Notes: generated by a model from the sequence alone, not told the origin. A DNA stretch of 64,000 bases from Ralstonia soli (GCF_023955655.1 NZ_JAMXHT010000002.1:496001-560000); one strand, 5' to 3'; positions 8,829 to 17,051 are shown, counted from the first letter of the stretch. Made by a program: numbers and translations.

Positions 8829-8861
8829 GATCATGTTAATTGTATTGCAATTAACATGATC
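8829..8861. promoter_or_regulatory. perfect 14-bp inverted repeat, probable IclR operator
   Basis: GATCATGTTAATTG is followed by a 5-base spacer (TATTG) and its exact reverse complement. The site is AT-rich in a GC-rich region and sits centrally between the IclR gene (start 8810) and the oxidase gene (start 8884), about 20 bases from each. Position and symmetry fit a dimeric regulator controlling both directions. It has no T-run and no gene end next to it, so it is not a terminator. Confidence 0.8.
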
Positions 8862-8883
8862 GCGCGTAAGTTTGCGAGGTCAT

Positions 8884-10062
8884 ATGTTGTCCTGCGTGGA
8901 GGATTACAGGGTGGCGGCAAGGCGTCGTTTGCCGCGCATCGCTTTTGACTATCTGGAGGGCGGCGCGGAGGACGGCGACGCATTGCGGCGCAATCGGGAT
9001 GCGTATTCCCGCCTGCTGTTTCGACCAAGGGTGCTGAACGACGTATCGCGTTGCTCGACCGCGACGTCGGTTTGGGGGCGCGAGATGGCCGCGCCCATGA
9101 TTGTTGGCCCAACCGGATTGAATGGCCTGTTTTGGCCACAGGCCGATGAATTGATCGCGCGTGCGGCAGCAGAGGCTGGCTTGCCGTTTGTACTATCCAC
9201 GGCGTCGACGTCGTTGCTGGAAGACGCGCGTGCCGCGGCGCCAGACGGAGATCTCTGGTTGCAGTTGTATGTGCAGCAGGACCGCCGCATCGCGGAAGAC
9301 ATGATGCGCAGGGCGCGCACGGCCGGTTACTCCACGCTCGTGCTGACGGTCGACACGCCCGTCCACGGCAATCGCGACCACGACATCCGCAACGGATTCA
9401 AACTCCCGCTGCGGATGTCGCGTCGGCTGCTTGCGGATTGTCTGCGCCATCCGCACTGGACTTACCAGGTGTTGCGATTCGGTGCGCCCGAACTGAAGAA
9501 CATCGCAAAAAGCGTTGGCGAAAAGGCCGACCTGAATCGCCATGCTGCCTTGTTGAGTCGCCAGATGGACCTCACGCTGGCCTGGCGGGATATCGCATGG
9601 CTGCGCGAGCATTGGCATGGGCAGTTGATCGTCAAAGGCATTCAATCCGTCGACGATGCGATGCTCGCCGCGCAAAGTGGCGTGGATGGGGTCGTGCTGT
9701 CGAATCACGGTGGCCGGCAACTGGCAAGCACATTGGCTTCGCTGGAACTGTTGCCGGCGGTTTGCGCAGCGGTTGCCGGCAAGCTGAAGGTGTTTATCGA
9801 TGGCGGTGTTCGTCGCGGAAGCGACGTGGTGAAGGCGGTCGCTTTAGGGGCGACGGGGACGTTGCTCGGCAGGGCGCCCCTGTATGGGGTGGCCGCGAGC
9901 GGCCAATCCGGCGCCAGCGACGTGCTTCGGATACTGCAAGCGGAAATGCGCACGACGATGCAGCTTCTTGGGTGCGCCGAGGTCGGGAAGCTGGAAGCTG
10001 CCCACGTCGTTTCAGCGCAGCATCTTCTCGCGCCATCGGCGGTCAACTCGCGTGTGGCCTAG
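8884..10062 (+). CDS. FMN-dependent alpha-hydroxy-acid oxidase/dehydrogenase (LldD / mandelate dehydrogenase type)
   Basis: Oxidises an L-2-hydroxy acid to the 2-keto acid with FMN. The start at ATG 8884 gives 392 residues, the usual size. Typical motifs are FDYLEGGAEDG near the N-terminus, PTGLNGLFWPQAD, LVLTVDTPVHGNRDHD, and the active-site His region LSNHGGRQLASTLASLE, in which the normally following Asp (GGRQLD) is replaced by Ala. FIDGGVRRGSDVVKAVALGA and GRAPLYG form the phosphate-binding part. It lies directly after the IclR palindrome and 21 bases before proC. Substrates of this family range from lactate to mandelate and longer hydroxy acids. Confidence 0.88.
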   Translation: MLSCVEDYRVAARRRLPRIAFDYLEGGAEDGDALRRNRDAYSRLLFRPRVLNDVSRCSTATSVWGREMAAPMIVGPTGLNGLFWPQADELIARAAAEAGLPFVLSTASTSLLEDARAAAPDGDLWLQLYVQQDRRIAEDMMRRARTAGYSTLVLTVDTPVHGNRDHDIRNGFKLPLRMSRRLLADCLRHPHWTYQVLRFGAPELKNIAKSVGEKADLNRHAALLSRQMDLTLAWRDIAWLREHWHGQLIVKGIQSVDDAMLAAQSGVDGVVLSNHGGRQLASTLASLELLPAVCAAVAGKLKVFIDGGVRRGSDVVKAVALGATGTLLGRAPLYGVAASGQSGASDVLRILQAEMRTTMQLLGCAEVGKLEAAHVVSAQHLLAPSAVNSRVA

Positions 10063-10083
10063 TACTCGACATCAGGACTGCTT

Positions 10084-10908
10084 ATGAAGATTGCCTTTGT
10101 TGGCGCGGGAAACATGGCTGCTGCTCTGATCGGTGGAGTGATCGGGCAGGGCATCGATCCACGCCACGTTCTTGCCGTGGACCCCAACGATGCCGCGCGA
10201 GAACGCTGTGTGACGGCATTTGGCATCGATGCTTGCGACGGGGTTGATGCTCGCATCGCAACGTACGACGTGATCGTTCTGGCTGTGAAGCCGCAGATGT
10301 TGAAAGACGTGTGCCATCGCCTAGCCTCGGAGCTCAGGAGCCAACTGATCATTAGCGTAGCCGCGGGCGTTCGCTTGACCGATCTCTGTCAATGGCTTGG
10401 GGGATACACGCAAATCGTGCGGGCGATGCCCAATACTCCCGCGCTAATCGGCAAGGGCGCGACAGGTGCATTCGCCTCGGCCGAGATGGGTGAGAAAGAA
10501 CGCTCCACGGCGTCAAAGCTGCTGGAATCCGTCGGGACGGTCGTCTGGTTTGATGATGAGGCGATGCTGAATGCTGTCACCGCGATATCGGGCAGCGGTC
10601 CGGCATACGTTTTCTATTTCATCGAATGCCTGCAAGAGGCAGCCCAGGCGCTGGGCCTCTCCGAGGCACAAGGACAGGCACTCGCGATTGCGACATTTTC
10701 TGGTGCCGCTGAACTCGCTGCCGCATCGTCTGAGTCTGTCGCGGTATTGAGGGACCGTGTCACCTCGAAGGGTGGCACAACAGCAGCGGCCTTGTCTTCG
10801 TTCGAAGCGTCGGGCGTCAGGGCGGCGATCATTCGCGGGGCGTTAGCCGCGAATCAGCGCTCAATCGAGCTTGGCGACGAACTGGGCGTGGGCAGTGCGC
10901 GGAAGTAA
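10084..10908 (+). CDS. proC: pyrroline-5-carboxylate reductase (ProC family)
   Basis: ProC reduces 1-pyrroline-5-carboxylate to L-proline with NAD(P)H; relatives act on other cyclic imines. The 274-residue protein has the N-terminal Rossmann motif MKIAFVGAGNMAAALIGGVI, the family segment VRAMPNTPALIGKGATG, AISGSGPAYVFYFIE, and the C-terminal signature SKGGTTAAALSSFE. It sits in a catabolic operon with a hydroxyacid oxidase and downstream of a transporter/DapA-lyase locus. It may therefore be a specialised paralogue (for example reducing a hydroxy- or substituted pyrroline) rather than the housekeeping enzyme. That specialisation is inference. Confidence 0.88.
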   Translation: MKIAFVGAGNMAAALIGGVIGQGIDPRHVLAVDPNDAARERCVTAFGIDACDGVDARIATYDVIVLAVKPQMLKDVCHRLASELRSQLIISVAAGVRLTDLCQWLGGYTQIVRAMPNTPALIGKGATGAFASAEMGEKERSTASKLLESVGTVVWFDDEAMLNAVTAISGSGPAYVFYFIECLQEAAQALGLSEAQGQALAIATFSGAAELAAASSESVAVLRDRVTSKGGTTAAALSSFEASGVRAAIIRGALAANQRSIELGDELGVGSARK

Positions 10909-11362
10909 ATATGCTAGCAAAGAGCTCTCCGCAAACGGCGCCACGAAACCACTCGGGCCGAAATGCGCTGACTTTCTTTGTAGAGCAACTGCGGCCGCCG
11001 CCGTGTCGGGACGGCCATATGGAAGTGAACCTGTGCGCAAAATCAAGGCGCACTTGAGGCGCTAGGAAAAATCAGCCCAAAACGAAAGGCTTGCTGGTAG
11101 CTACCGCAACATCGCTCCATGTGCGTCTTGACGGGGCTGACGACGCGTCGTCAAAGAAAGCGGCATTGGATGACCACGGGCGTCGCTCTCCCGAAAGCGT
11201 TTCTAATGTCGTTGTTTCAGAGGGTTATAGGTTTTCGGCCAAGACTTAGGTCTGAGCCAACGTACCTGATTGTCCAACAACGGGCGGCTGTACTCCCCTT
11301 GACCCGTCTGCTATTGGGCCGGGAGCTTTATTGATTTCTTCAAGCACATATGGCGTCCAGGA
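10909..11362. other. intergenic stretch, no gene seen
   Basis: About 450 bases between proC and the XRE regulator. Short frames occur on both strands, but none has a plausible start, ribosome binding site or recognisable sequence. No hairpin followed by a T-run is evident after proC. It marks the start of the accessory island that continues to about 14.1 kb. Confidence 0.5.
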
Positions 11363-11599
11363 CTACGATCTGTGCTCTTGCAGCAGAGTGGCCGCTTCAA
11401 CTCGCAGGGCTAGGGCGAGCCGCTCGATGTTGTATATCGTCACATTTTTCTCTGCGCGTTCGAGCATACCTACGTAGGTTCGATGGACGCCGGCGGTTTC
11501 GGCGAGCTCCTCTTGGGACAGTCCGAGCTCAAGCCGCCGCCGTCGAACGTTGGCGGCAAATATAGCGACGAGGCGGCATTCCTGAGGAGCGACGGGCAT
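11363..11599 (-). CDS. small XRE/Cro-type helix-turn-helix regulator
   Basis: A 78-residue DNA-binding protein: VRRRRLELGLSQEELAETAGVHRTYVGMLERAEKNVTIYNIERLALAL is a textbook HTH_3/XRE domain (about 18-68) with almost nothing else. Such single-domain regulators commonly control restriction-modification, phage or toxin-antitoxin modules. It is divergent from the unknown protein gene at 11683, with about 80 bases between them. This suggests it controls that gene or itself. Confidence 0.85.
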   Translation of the reverse strand: MPVAPQECRLVAIFAANVRRRRLELGLSQEELAETAGVHRTYVGMLERAEKNVTIYNIERLALALRVEAATLLQEHRS

Positions 11600-11682
11600 C
11601 TCGCAAATGTCCGTCGTTGCAGACTATGATTCTACATACTATGATTGGCAAATTGATCCGATAGAGGCGAGTGTTCGGCCAC

Positions 11683-12105
11683 ATGTTGCTTACGGAATAT
11701 GGTTTTGAAGAGCATTCTCCGGGTCGGAAGCGTTCTGTACAACGATTCCAGGCATGGCGCTACGTAGGGATTTCGACCGAGTCCACCTGTTTTCTCGTCG
11801 ATCGCGGCACTGACTTTTTAGGTACCGAAATCAAGATGCGGATGCAATTGTGCGCGTCCGCAACCGAGTTGCTCGAGGTATTGGATCGGCTGGGCAGCGC
11901 CGGGCATCGTGTGTACTGGTTAAATTGCACAGATGAGCTGGGCCAGAACTGCCAGCTTCCGTCGGTCGTCGCGCTTTTTCGCTACACGGTCGGTGGGGCA
12001 ACATGGTTCGCTTTCATGTCCCAAGATGGAACAACGCACCTTTGCGGCATTGAACAACCCGAACCGGATGACTCTGGTTGGGTCATGGTGTGGGCAGCAT
12101 GGTAG
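11683..12105 (+). CDS. hypothetical protein, unknown family
   Basis: The product is about 140 residues with a mixed alpha/beta composition and a Trp/Asp-rich C-terminus (SGWVMVWAAW). It has no signal peptide or membrane segment, and I do not recognise the family. The start is uncertain: a GTG at 11671 is 3 bases from GAGG and the ATG at 11683 is 15 bases from it, neither ideal. It is divergent from the XRE regulator and precedes the antitoxin-like gene by 160 bases. Its base composition is less GC-biased than flanking catabolic genes, fitting acquisition by transfer. Confidence 0.55.
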   Translation: MLLTEYGFEEHSPGRKRSVQRFQAWRYVGISTESTCFLVDRGTDFLGTEIKMRMQLCASATELLEVLDRLGSAGHRVYWLNCTDELGQNCQLPSVVALFRYTVGGATWFAFMSQDGTTHLCGIEQPEPDDSGWVMVWAAW

Positions 12106-12265
12106 GCGGACCGTCTAAGGTAGTGTTCGTCGTTTGCGCAGCGAACTGGTCCTACTAAGGAGTGCGCCCCCGACGGGGAAGTTGCGCTTGAGTACGTATC
12201 TGGATCGTACGCTGCAGCGGATTTGGCGTTATCTCTGGACAGTCAGCTTGTAATCGGAGGTCGCC

Positions 12266-12652
12266 ATGACGAGTAAGCAAGTAGTAATCAATCGCGAGGC
12301 CACGGCTCGCAGACTGTGCCAATTTGAAGAGTCTGTTCAACTGTTAGCCTCGCGCCTAGGCGCTCCTCGAGTGGACACCGTTGGCACACCGATATCAACG
12401 TTCCGAACACGTTATTCATCTGTGCTCCAGCGAGTCCGGACAGGGTCGATCGAGGTGATAACGCAGAATGGTGAGCCATTTGTCATTCTGGGGGTGAGCC
12501 AGCTCATCGCAATGTGCGCTCGTATCGGTTTGCCCAGAACGGCTGCGGAGATCCTGGCGGGGCTACCTTCAGTGTCGGCGTCTCCTCGCGTGCCTCGCCA
12601 TACCTCGGCTCCTCTCTCCAAATCCCATCACCGCGTTGTGCCAGAGGAATAG
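12266..12652 (+). CDS. Phd/YefM-like antitoxin-type protein
   Basis: The 128-residue product starts at ATG 12266, seven bases after GGAGGT. Residues about 40-80 (ISTFRTRYSSVLQRVRTGSIEVITQNGEPFVILGVSQLIAMC) match the prevent-host-death/YefM fold: helix, then the strand pair with the ITQNGEPFVIL pattern that binds operator DNA. The N-terminus (1-35) and the Ser/Pro/His-rich C-terminus (100-128) are extra. No recognisable PIN, RelE or Doc toxin follows. The next gene (12718) encodes an unrelated 98-residue protein that could be the partner. The antitoxin role is inferred from family resemblance only. Confidence 0.6.
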   Translation: MTSKQVVINREATARRLCQFEESVQLLASRLGAPRVDTVGTPISTFRTRYSSVLQRVRTGSIEVITQNGEPFVILGVSQLIAMCARIGLPRTAAEILAGLPSVSASPRVPRHTSAPLSKSHHRVVPEE

Positions 12653-12717
12653 ACGTCCACGTCGCCGGAGTCGCTCATCCGATTGATGGCGCCGAGACAT
12701 ACGCAGGAGAGCGCTTC

Positions 12718-13014
12718 ATGCAGGCGGATTTGGAGATCCTACGCAATTTGGACATTGCGCGATTGAGCTCTGACAAGACCCATTATGTCCGCCTGTGCGA
12801 TATTCCTCAGCCATTTCGTGCGGAATTCCGCGCGTGGATGCGCTTAGGGCAGTGCCCTGTAATTGAGGGTGAGGATTGGCGCGGTTGCATGTACCAGTAT
12901 GACTTCGAGGGCTACCGCCGAGAGCGACTAGCGGGAATCTACCGTAAGTGGCAAGGCCGGGCACCGTGGGAGTTGTCGCACTTCCAACCGCCAGAGATCG
13001 ACGATCGAATATAA
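12718..13014 (+). CDS. hypothetical 98-residue protein
   Basis: The start at ATG 12718 is preferred because AGGAGAG lies 8-14 bases upstream; the open frame extends further 5' but reads as noise there. The product is rich in aromatic and charged residues (HYVRLCDIPQPFRAEFRAWM, then WRGCMYQYDFEGY and GRAPWEL), soluble and without known motifs. I do not recognise the family. It lies 65 bases after the antitoxin-like gene, and its stop is only about 70 bases before an IS remnant. Confidence 0.55.
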   Translation: MQADLEILRNLDIARLSSDKTHYVRLCDIPQPFRAEFRAWMRLGQCPVIEGEDWRGCMYQYDFEGYRRERLAGIYRKWQGRAPWELSHFQPPEIDDRI

Positions 13015-13086
13015 GCGATGACGTGACCGGTTGTTTCGAACCCAGGTTGAAAGAGAGAATTCAATCCCGGCAAGGAGCAATCGAAC

Positions 13087-13149
13087 ATGCCTCGCAAGAG
13101 TTTTACCCCCGAACAAATCATCGCCAAGCTGCGCCTCATCGAAGTGGCG
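13087..13149 (+). pseudogene. IS3-family OrfA, N-terminal stub
   Basis: ATG 13087 begins MPRKSFTPEQIIAKLRLIEV, the usual start of an IS3-family OrfA helix-turn-helix protein, after AAGGAG. After about 21 codons the sequence switches into the reverse strand of another transposase gene, so the element is cut off here. The left part of this element probably reaches back to about 13020. Confidence 0.7.
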
Positions 13150-13641
13150 AATCAGCGCATGCTCCAGCGCGCTCGACGCCGTGCTGGCGCGGCCGCTGCG
13201 CGACAGATGCCAACCCAGCAACTCCCGCGTGTGGCAGTCGATCACCAGCGCCAGAGTCGCCCAACCGTCGCGACCGGCCCAGACGCGGCACATGTCAGTC
13301 GACCAGCGCTCATTCGGTGCGGTGGCCACTGATGGCAGAGCTTGAACTCGCGGGCGGAAGCCAATCGGGCGTCTGCGAACCTGCCACCCCATAAGCTGAA
13401 AGATGCGCTGTACCGTGTTCTTGTTGAACCCCAGCAGATGCGCCACCGTGCGGTACCCGAACGATGGCGACTCCTCAATCATCGCCTTGATCGGCTCTGC
13501 GAACCGGGCTTGAACCTTCGGCTCCGACTTCACCGGCCGGTAATACACGGTGCGCCGTGGCACTTCGAACCAACGGCACAGCTTCGAGATCGAGACGGTG
13601 ATGCCGTCGGCCTGCAGTCCCTGGCGGATCATCTCGATCAC
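13147..13641 (-). pseudogene. IS3-family transposase OrfB, C-terminally truncated
   Basis: The minus frame from GTG 13641 encodes an IS3 integrase start: helical N-terminus, YYRPVKSEPKVQARFAEPI, SFGYRTVAHLLG, and the first catalytic Asp region RWSTDMCRVWAGRDGWATLALVIDCHTRELLGWHLS. It is cut at SSALEHALIRHF, before the second Asp and the Glu of the DDE triad. The frame stays open for another 70 codons into foreign sequence. The truncated product cannot be an active transposase. Confidence 0.85.
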
Positions 13642-13867
13642 TTGTCGTCCTCGCCCAGCAGGGACTGCAATTTTTTTCTGGCGCGCAGCTCCAGCATGGC
13701 TTCGCCGTACGCTTCCTGCAGGTCCTTGATCTGCCGCTCGTACTGCTCCTTCAGGTCCAGCGGGTTGGCTCGCAGTGCGTTCTCCATGCCGCGCTTGGCG
13801 TCGTCCACCCAGCCCTCAACCTCGGAGGGCGACAGATCGTAGGCTCGGCTGGCCTGCGCTACTGTCG
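13638..13867 (-). pseudogene. IS3-family OrfA, N-terminally truncated
   Basis: The minus strand reads STVAQASRAYDLSPSEVEG, then a coiled-coil-like segment, AMLELRARKKLQSLLGEDDK and a stop at 13638-13640, overlapping the OrfB GTG. A run of seven A (13671-13677, minus strand) is the expected -1 slippage site for OrfAB. The N-terminal helix-turn-helix is lost where the sequence abruptly meets the IS21-like repeat block at about 13868. Confidence 0.8.
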
Positions 13868-13868
13868 A

Positions 13869-13997
13869 GATTCACTCAACTCTGAACCGGTAGGTCGCGA
13901 TTTATGAGCCTTCGCGGCGGAGTTGCTCGGTCAACTCTGAACTCTTGGTTCACTTAACTTTGAACTATCCGCGTTTTGGTTCACGTAACTCTGAACT
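13869..13997. repeat. four imperfect copies of a terminal-type repeat, probable IS21-family end remnant
   Basis: Copies of GGTTCAC.TAACTCTGAACT-like sequence lie at 13869-13888, about 13927-13943, 13947-13966 and 13978-13997. The last two are 31 bases apart start to start. On the minus strand they read AGTTCAGAGTTACGTGAACC. Multiple short repeats inside the ends are a hallmark of IS21-family elements. No istA or istB gene remains next to them, so this appears to be an orphan end. Confidence 0.55.
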
Positions 13998-14125
13998 TTC
14001 GCGGGTGCCCGGCACGCTATTACTCATAGGGCATCTTACGGGGCTGCTTTGACCCGTAGTCCACCAACGACAGGGGGGCTCCGTCTCTTACCGGCGGGGT
14101 TGACCTAGCCCGCACAAGTCTCTAT

Positions 14126-14149
14126 ATTCAAGTGAATGTTACGATAACA
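14126..14149. promoter_or_regulatory. two small dyads upstream of the thiolase gene
   Basis: ATTCA-AG-TGAAT (14126-14137) is followed directly by TGTTA-CGA-TAACA (14137-14149). Both are AT-rich palindromes in the 14100-14205 leader of the thiolase operon, 57-80 bases before its start. They are plausible binding sites for a TetR/MarR/Rrf2-type dimer. Candidates include the Rrf2-like regulator at the end of this operon. This is inference from symmetry and position. Confidence 0.4.
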
Positions 14150-14205
14150 ATAACAAACAACATGCTGTGTATTGCGTGCGCGTAGCGCATGAACTGGAGA
14201 TTCTG

Positions 14206-15387
14206 ATGAGTGACGTGTACGTGTTGGCGGCGGTTCGTACGGCCATTGGTGACTACGGTGGCAGTCTGAAGGACCAACCACCATCGCACCTTGCTGCTAG
14301 CGTGATCAAAGCGGCGGTGGAGCGGTCTGGCGTTGCTGCCGAGCAGGTTGGCCATGTGGTATTGGGTAACGTGATCCACACTGAGCCGCGCGACATGTAC
14401 CTCTCACGCGTCGCAGCACTCGAAGCGGGCCTCGGCCAACATACGGCTGCGCTGACGCTGAACCGCCTGTGCGGCAGCGGGCTGCAGGCGGTGCTGACAG
14501 CATCTGAGTATGTTGCGCGCGGAGACGTTGATGTCTCCGTGGGAGGCGGTGCCGAGTCGATGAGCCGCGCGCTCTTTTCCTCCCCATCGGTGCGTTGGGG
14601 ACAGCGGATGGGCGATGCCGCCTTGCTGGACATGATGGTCGGCGCGTTGACCGACCCGTTCGGAAATGGACACATGGGGATCACCGCAGAGAACGTTGCC
14701 GAGCGGTACCAGATCTCTCGTGCGCAGCAAGACGAATTCGCAGCAGAGAGCCATCGCAAGGCCGCCCATGCGGCGCAGGAAGGGCGTTTCTCTGGTCAGA
14801 TCCTGCCGGTGGAAATCAAGGTGGGTCGCGAGCGCCGCGAGTTCGCGATCGACGAGCATGTGCGTGCCGACGTGAATGCCGAAGGGCTGGCGCAACTGCG
14901 CCCGGCATTCAAGAGAGAGCAAGGCAGCGTCACGGCGGGGAATTCCTCCTCGATCAATGACGGGGCTGCTGCGATCGTGCTGGCGAATGAACAGGTTGCC
15001 AAGTCATCGAACGCCGGGCCGTTGGGGCGTCTCGTTGCGTATGCCAACGTCGGTGTCGATCCAGCTGTCATGGGAATTGGGCCGATATCAGCAGTCCAGA
15101 AGGCGCTGAAGCGCGCAGGCTTGAGCGCACATGACATCGACGTCATCGAAAGTAATGAGGCGTTCGCCGCGCAAGCGTGCGCTGTGACAAAGGAACTCGG
15201 CCTAGACCCCGAACGCGTGAACCCGAACGGCGGTGCAATCGCACTGGGACACCCGATCGGCGCGACCGGCGCGATCTTGGTCACAAAGCTGCTGCATGAA
15301 CTTCAGCGCATCAAAGGCAAGTACGGCCTAGTGACGATGTGTATTGGTGGCGGTCAGGGCATCGCCGCCATTTTCGAAGCCTGTTGA
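14206..15387 (+). CDS. acetyl-CoA acyltransferase (thiolase)
   Basis: Type II thiolase (thiolytic 3-ketoacyl-CoA cleavage or acetoacetyl-CoA formation). ATG 14206 follows GGAG; a longer frame from 14167 is less likely. The 393-residue product has the nucleophilic Cys89 in NRLCGSGLQA, NEAFAAQ (near 320), the His motif GHPIGATGA (near 348) and the second active-site Cys in MCIGGGQG (near 379). All catalytic residues are present. It leads a run with a quinone reductase and an enoyl-CoA hydratase, consistent with beta-oxidation of a carboxylic acid or biosynthesis of acetoacetyl-CoA. The chain-length preference is unknown. Confidence 0.92.
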   Translation: MSDVYVLAAVRTAIGDYGGSLKDQPPSHLAASVIKAAVERSGVAAEQVGHVVLGNVIHTEPRDMYLSRVAALEAGLGQHTAALTLNRLCGSGLQAVLTASEYVARGDVDVSVGGGAESMSRALFSSPSVRWGQRMGDAALLDMMVGALTDPFGNGHMGITAENVAERYQISRAQQDEFAAESHRKAAHAAQEGRFSGQILPVEIKVGRERREFAIDEHVRADVNAEGLAQLRPAFKREQGSVTAGNSSSINDGAAAIVLANEQVAKSSNAGPLGRLVAYANVGVDPAVMGIGPISAVQKALKRAGLSAHDIDVIESNEAFAAQACAVTKELGLDPERVNPNGGAIALGHPIGATGAILVTKLLHELQRIKGKYGLVTMCIGGGQGIAAIFEAC

Positions 15388-15421
15388 GAGCTTGCAATCC
15401 CCCGCATAGAGGAAACGAATC

Positions 15422-16147
15422 ATGGCAGCAAAACGCGTGCTTATTGTCCACGCCCACCCCGAGCCCCGCTCATTCACTGCGTCGATGAAGGCTGAAGCGG
15501 AGCAGCAGTTCAGGGCGCTGGGCTACGAGGTCAGGGTGTCGGATCTATACGCACAGGGGTTCAACCCCGTGGCAAGCGCGGCGGACTTTCCCGACCGCGA
15601 AGAAGATTACCTCGTGTATGCAAAGGAGCAGCGCGTGGCCTACGCCAACGGCACGCTGCCCGACGACATTCGTCGGGAGGTCGAGAACGTTCAGTGGGCC
15701 GATCTGCTGGTGCTGAACTTCCCGATCTTCTGGTTCTCGGTGCCGGCGATCCTCAAAGGGTGGATCGACCGCGTCTTCCTTTCGGGGCCGTTTTACGGCG
15801 GCATGCGTTTCTACGACAGGGGCGGATTGCGTGGCAAGAAGGCCTGGGTGACCACAACGCTGGGTGGCCGTCCTCACATGTTTGGTGAAGACGCGGTGCA
15901 TGGGCGTATTGATCTGCTGTTGTCGCATCTGCTGCGCGCCACCTTGGGCTACGTTGGCTATGAGGTTTATGAGCCGTTCTTCGGCTATCACGTTCCGTAC
16001 ATCACGCCCGAGCAACGCACGGAAGTGATGGAGGAATTCAAGTCAGCCATTGCCGGGCTGGATGACCGGGCCACGCTCGCGATGCCGTCGCTCGACAGTT
16101 TCGATGAGCTTCTCTACCCGAAGCCGGCCGCGCTGGCCGGTGCGTGA
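15422..16147 (+). CDS. NAD(P)H-dependent quinone oxidoreductase, flavodoxin-like fold
   Basis: A 241-residue member of the NQO/MdaB/KefF family (Flavodoxin_2), which reduces quinones or related electrophiles by two electrons with FAD or FMN. It shows the N-terminal strand and phosphate loop RVLIVHAHPEPRSFTASM, WADLLVLNFPIFWFSVPAILKGWIDRVFLSGPFYGG (isoalloxazine contacts), and KKAWVTTTLGG. It lies 34 bases after the thiolase. Its presence in a CoA-degradation operon suggests protection from, or turnover of, a quinone or enone intermediate. Confidence 0.85.
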   Translation: MAAKRVLIVHAHPEPRSFTASMKAEAEQQFRALGYEVRVSDLYAQGFNPVASAADFPDREEDYLVYAKEQRVAYANGTLPDDIRREVENVQWADLLVLNFPIFWFSVPAILKGWIDRVFLSGPFYGGMRFYDRGGLRGKKAWVTTTLGGRPHMFGEDAVHGRIDLLLSHLLRATLGYVGYEVYEPFFGYHVPYITPEQRTEVMEEFKSAIAGLDDRATLAMPSLDSFDELLYPKPAALAGA

Positions 16148-16171
16148 CAGACGAGACGTCCGCTGGTTCAC

Positions 16172-16951
16172 ATGCTCGAAGTCATCCAAGCCGAAGCGTC
16201 GGAACACATTGTTGTCACGGCTGACGCCCAGATCCTGAATATCGTCATCAATCGTCCGGCACGCAAGAACGCGATGACTGGCGAGATGTACGCGTCGTTT
16301 GCTGCCGCACTTCGTGGCGCAGCGGTTCGTGACGATATCGACGTTGTCCTTGTGCACGGGCAACCTGGCACCTTCTGCGCCGGAAACGACATCACAGACT
16401 TTGTCGCCAAGCCTCCCGTTCATGCCGACGCGCCTGTATGGGAATTCTTCCGAGCGCTGATGGAATTGGACAAGCCTGTCGTGGCGGCCGTAGATGGCCC
16501 CGCCATCGGGATCGGCACAACGATGCTGCTGCATTGCGATCTGGTCTTTGCTTCCGACCGCTCGGTCTTCGCCCTGCCGTTCACCAGCCTCGGTTTGACC
16601 CCGGAGGGGGCATCGACTGTGTTGCTGCCTCTGCTGGCCGGACGGCAGCGAGCGGCCGAGATGCTTCTTTTGGGAACGAGAGTGACCGCAGAACAGGCTT
16701 GCGGCCTGGGACTCGTTAATCAGGTTGTCCCGGCAGAAGAGCTGCTCGGTGCCGCGCAGTCATGCGCGCAAAAGCTGGCGTCGCTCCCGCCTGGCATTGT
16801 TCGAGCGACGAAGCGATTGATGTCCGACGGGTTATCCCGGGTTGTCTCGCATCAGTTTGCCGCTGAGCAGGACGCATTCAGGCATGCCGTCGTAGGACCA
16901 GCGGCCGCGCAGGCGTTCGCCAAGTTCCTCGGAAAGGCTGCGAGGCCCTGA
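16172..16951 (+). CDS. enoyl-CoA hydratase/isomerase family protein
   Basis: A 259-residue crotonase-fold protein. It shows NRPARKNAMTGEMYASF, the oxyanion-hole segment GTFCAGNDITDF, the second loop DGPAIGIGTTMLLHCDLVFAS, and LGLTPEGASTVLLPLLAGRQRAAEMLL. In the second catalytic region the usual acidic residues are not both obvious, so isomerase or hydratase activity cannot be distinguished. It lies 24 bases after the quinone reductase, in the same operon. Confidence 0.87.
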   Translation: MLEVIQAEASEHIVVTADAQILNIVINRPARKNAMTGEMYASFAAALRGAAVRDDIDVVLVHGQPGTFCAGNDITDFVAKPPVHADAPVWEFFRALMELDKPVVAAVDGPAIGIGTTMLLHCDLVFASDRSVFALPFTSLGLTPEGASTVLLPLLAGRQRAAEMLLLGTRVTAEQACGLGLVNQVVPAEELLGAAQSCAQKLASLPPGIVRATKRLMSDGLSRVVSHQFAAEQDAFRHAVVGPAAAQAFAKFLGKAARP

Positions 16952-17051
16952 CGGCAAATCGGCAGGATGACGTGCATTACACTGGTGAATGCGCTTTGGC
17001 CCCGCATCTGCATGGTGCTGGACGAAGCGGCTTCAAAGACAAGGGACATCA

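Noticed and set aside
13342-13842. A 166-codon plus frame across the IS3 remnant
   Set aside because: Antisense to the recognisable transposase OrfA/OrfB remnants.
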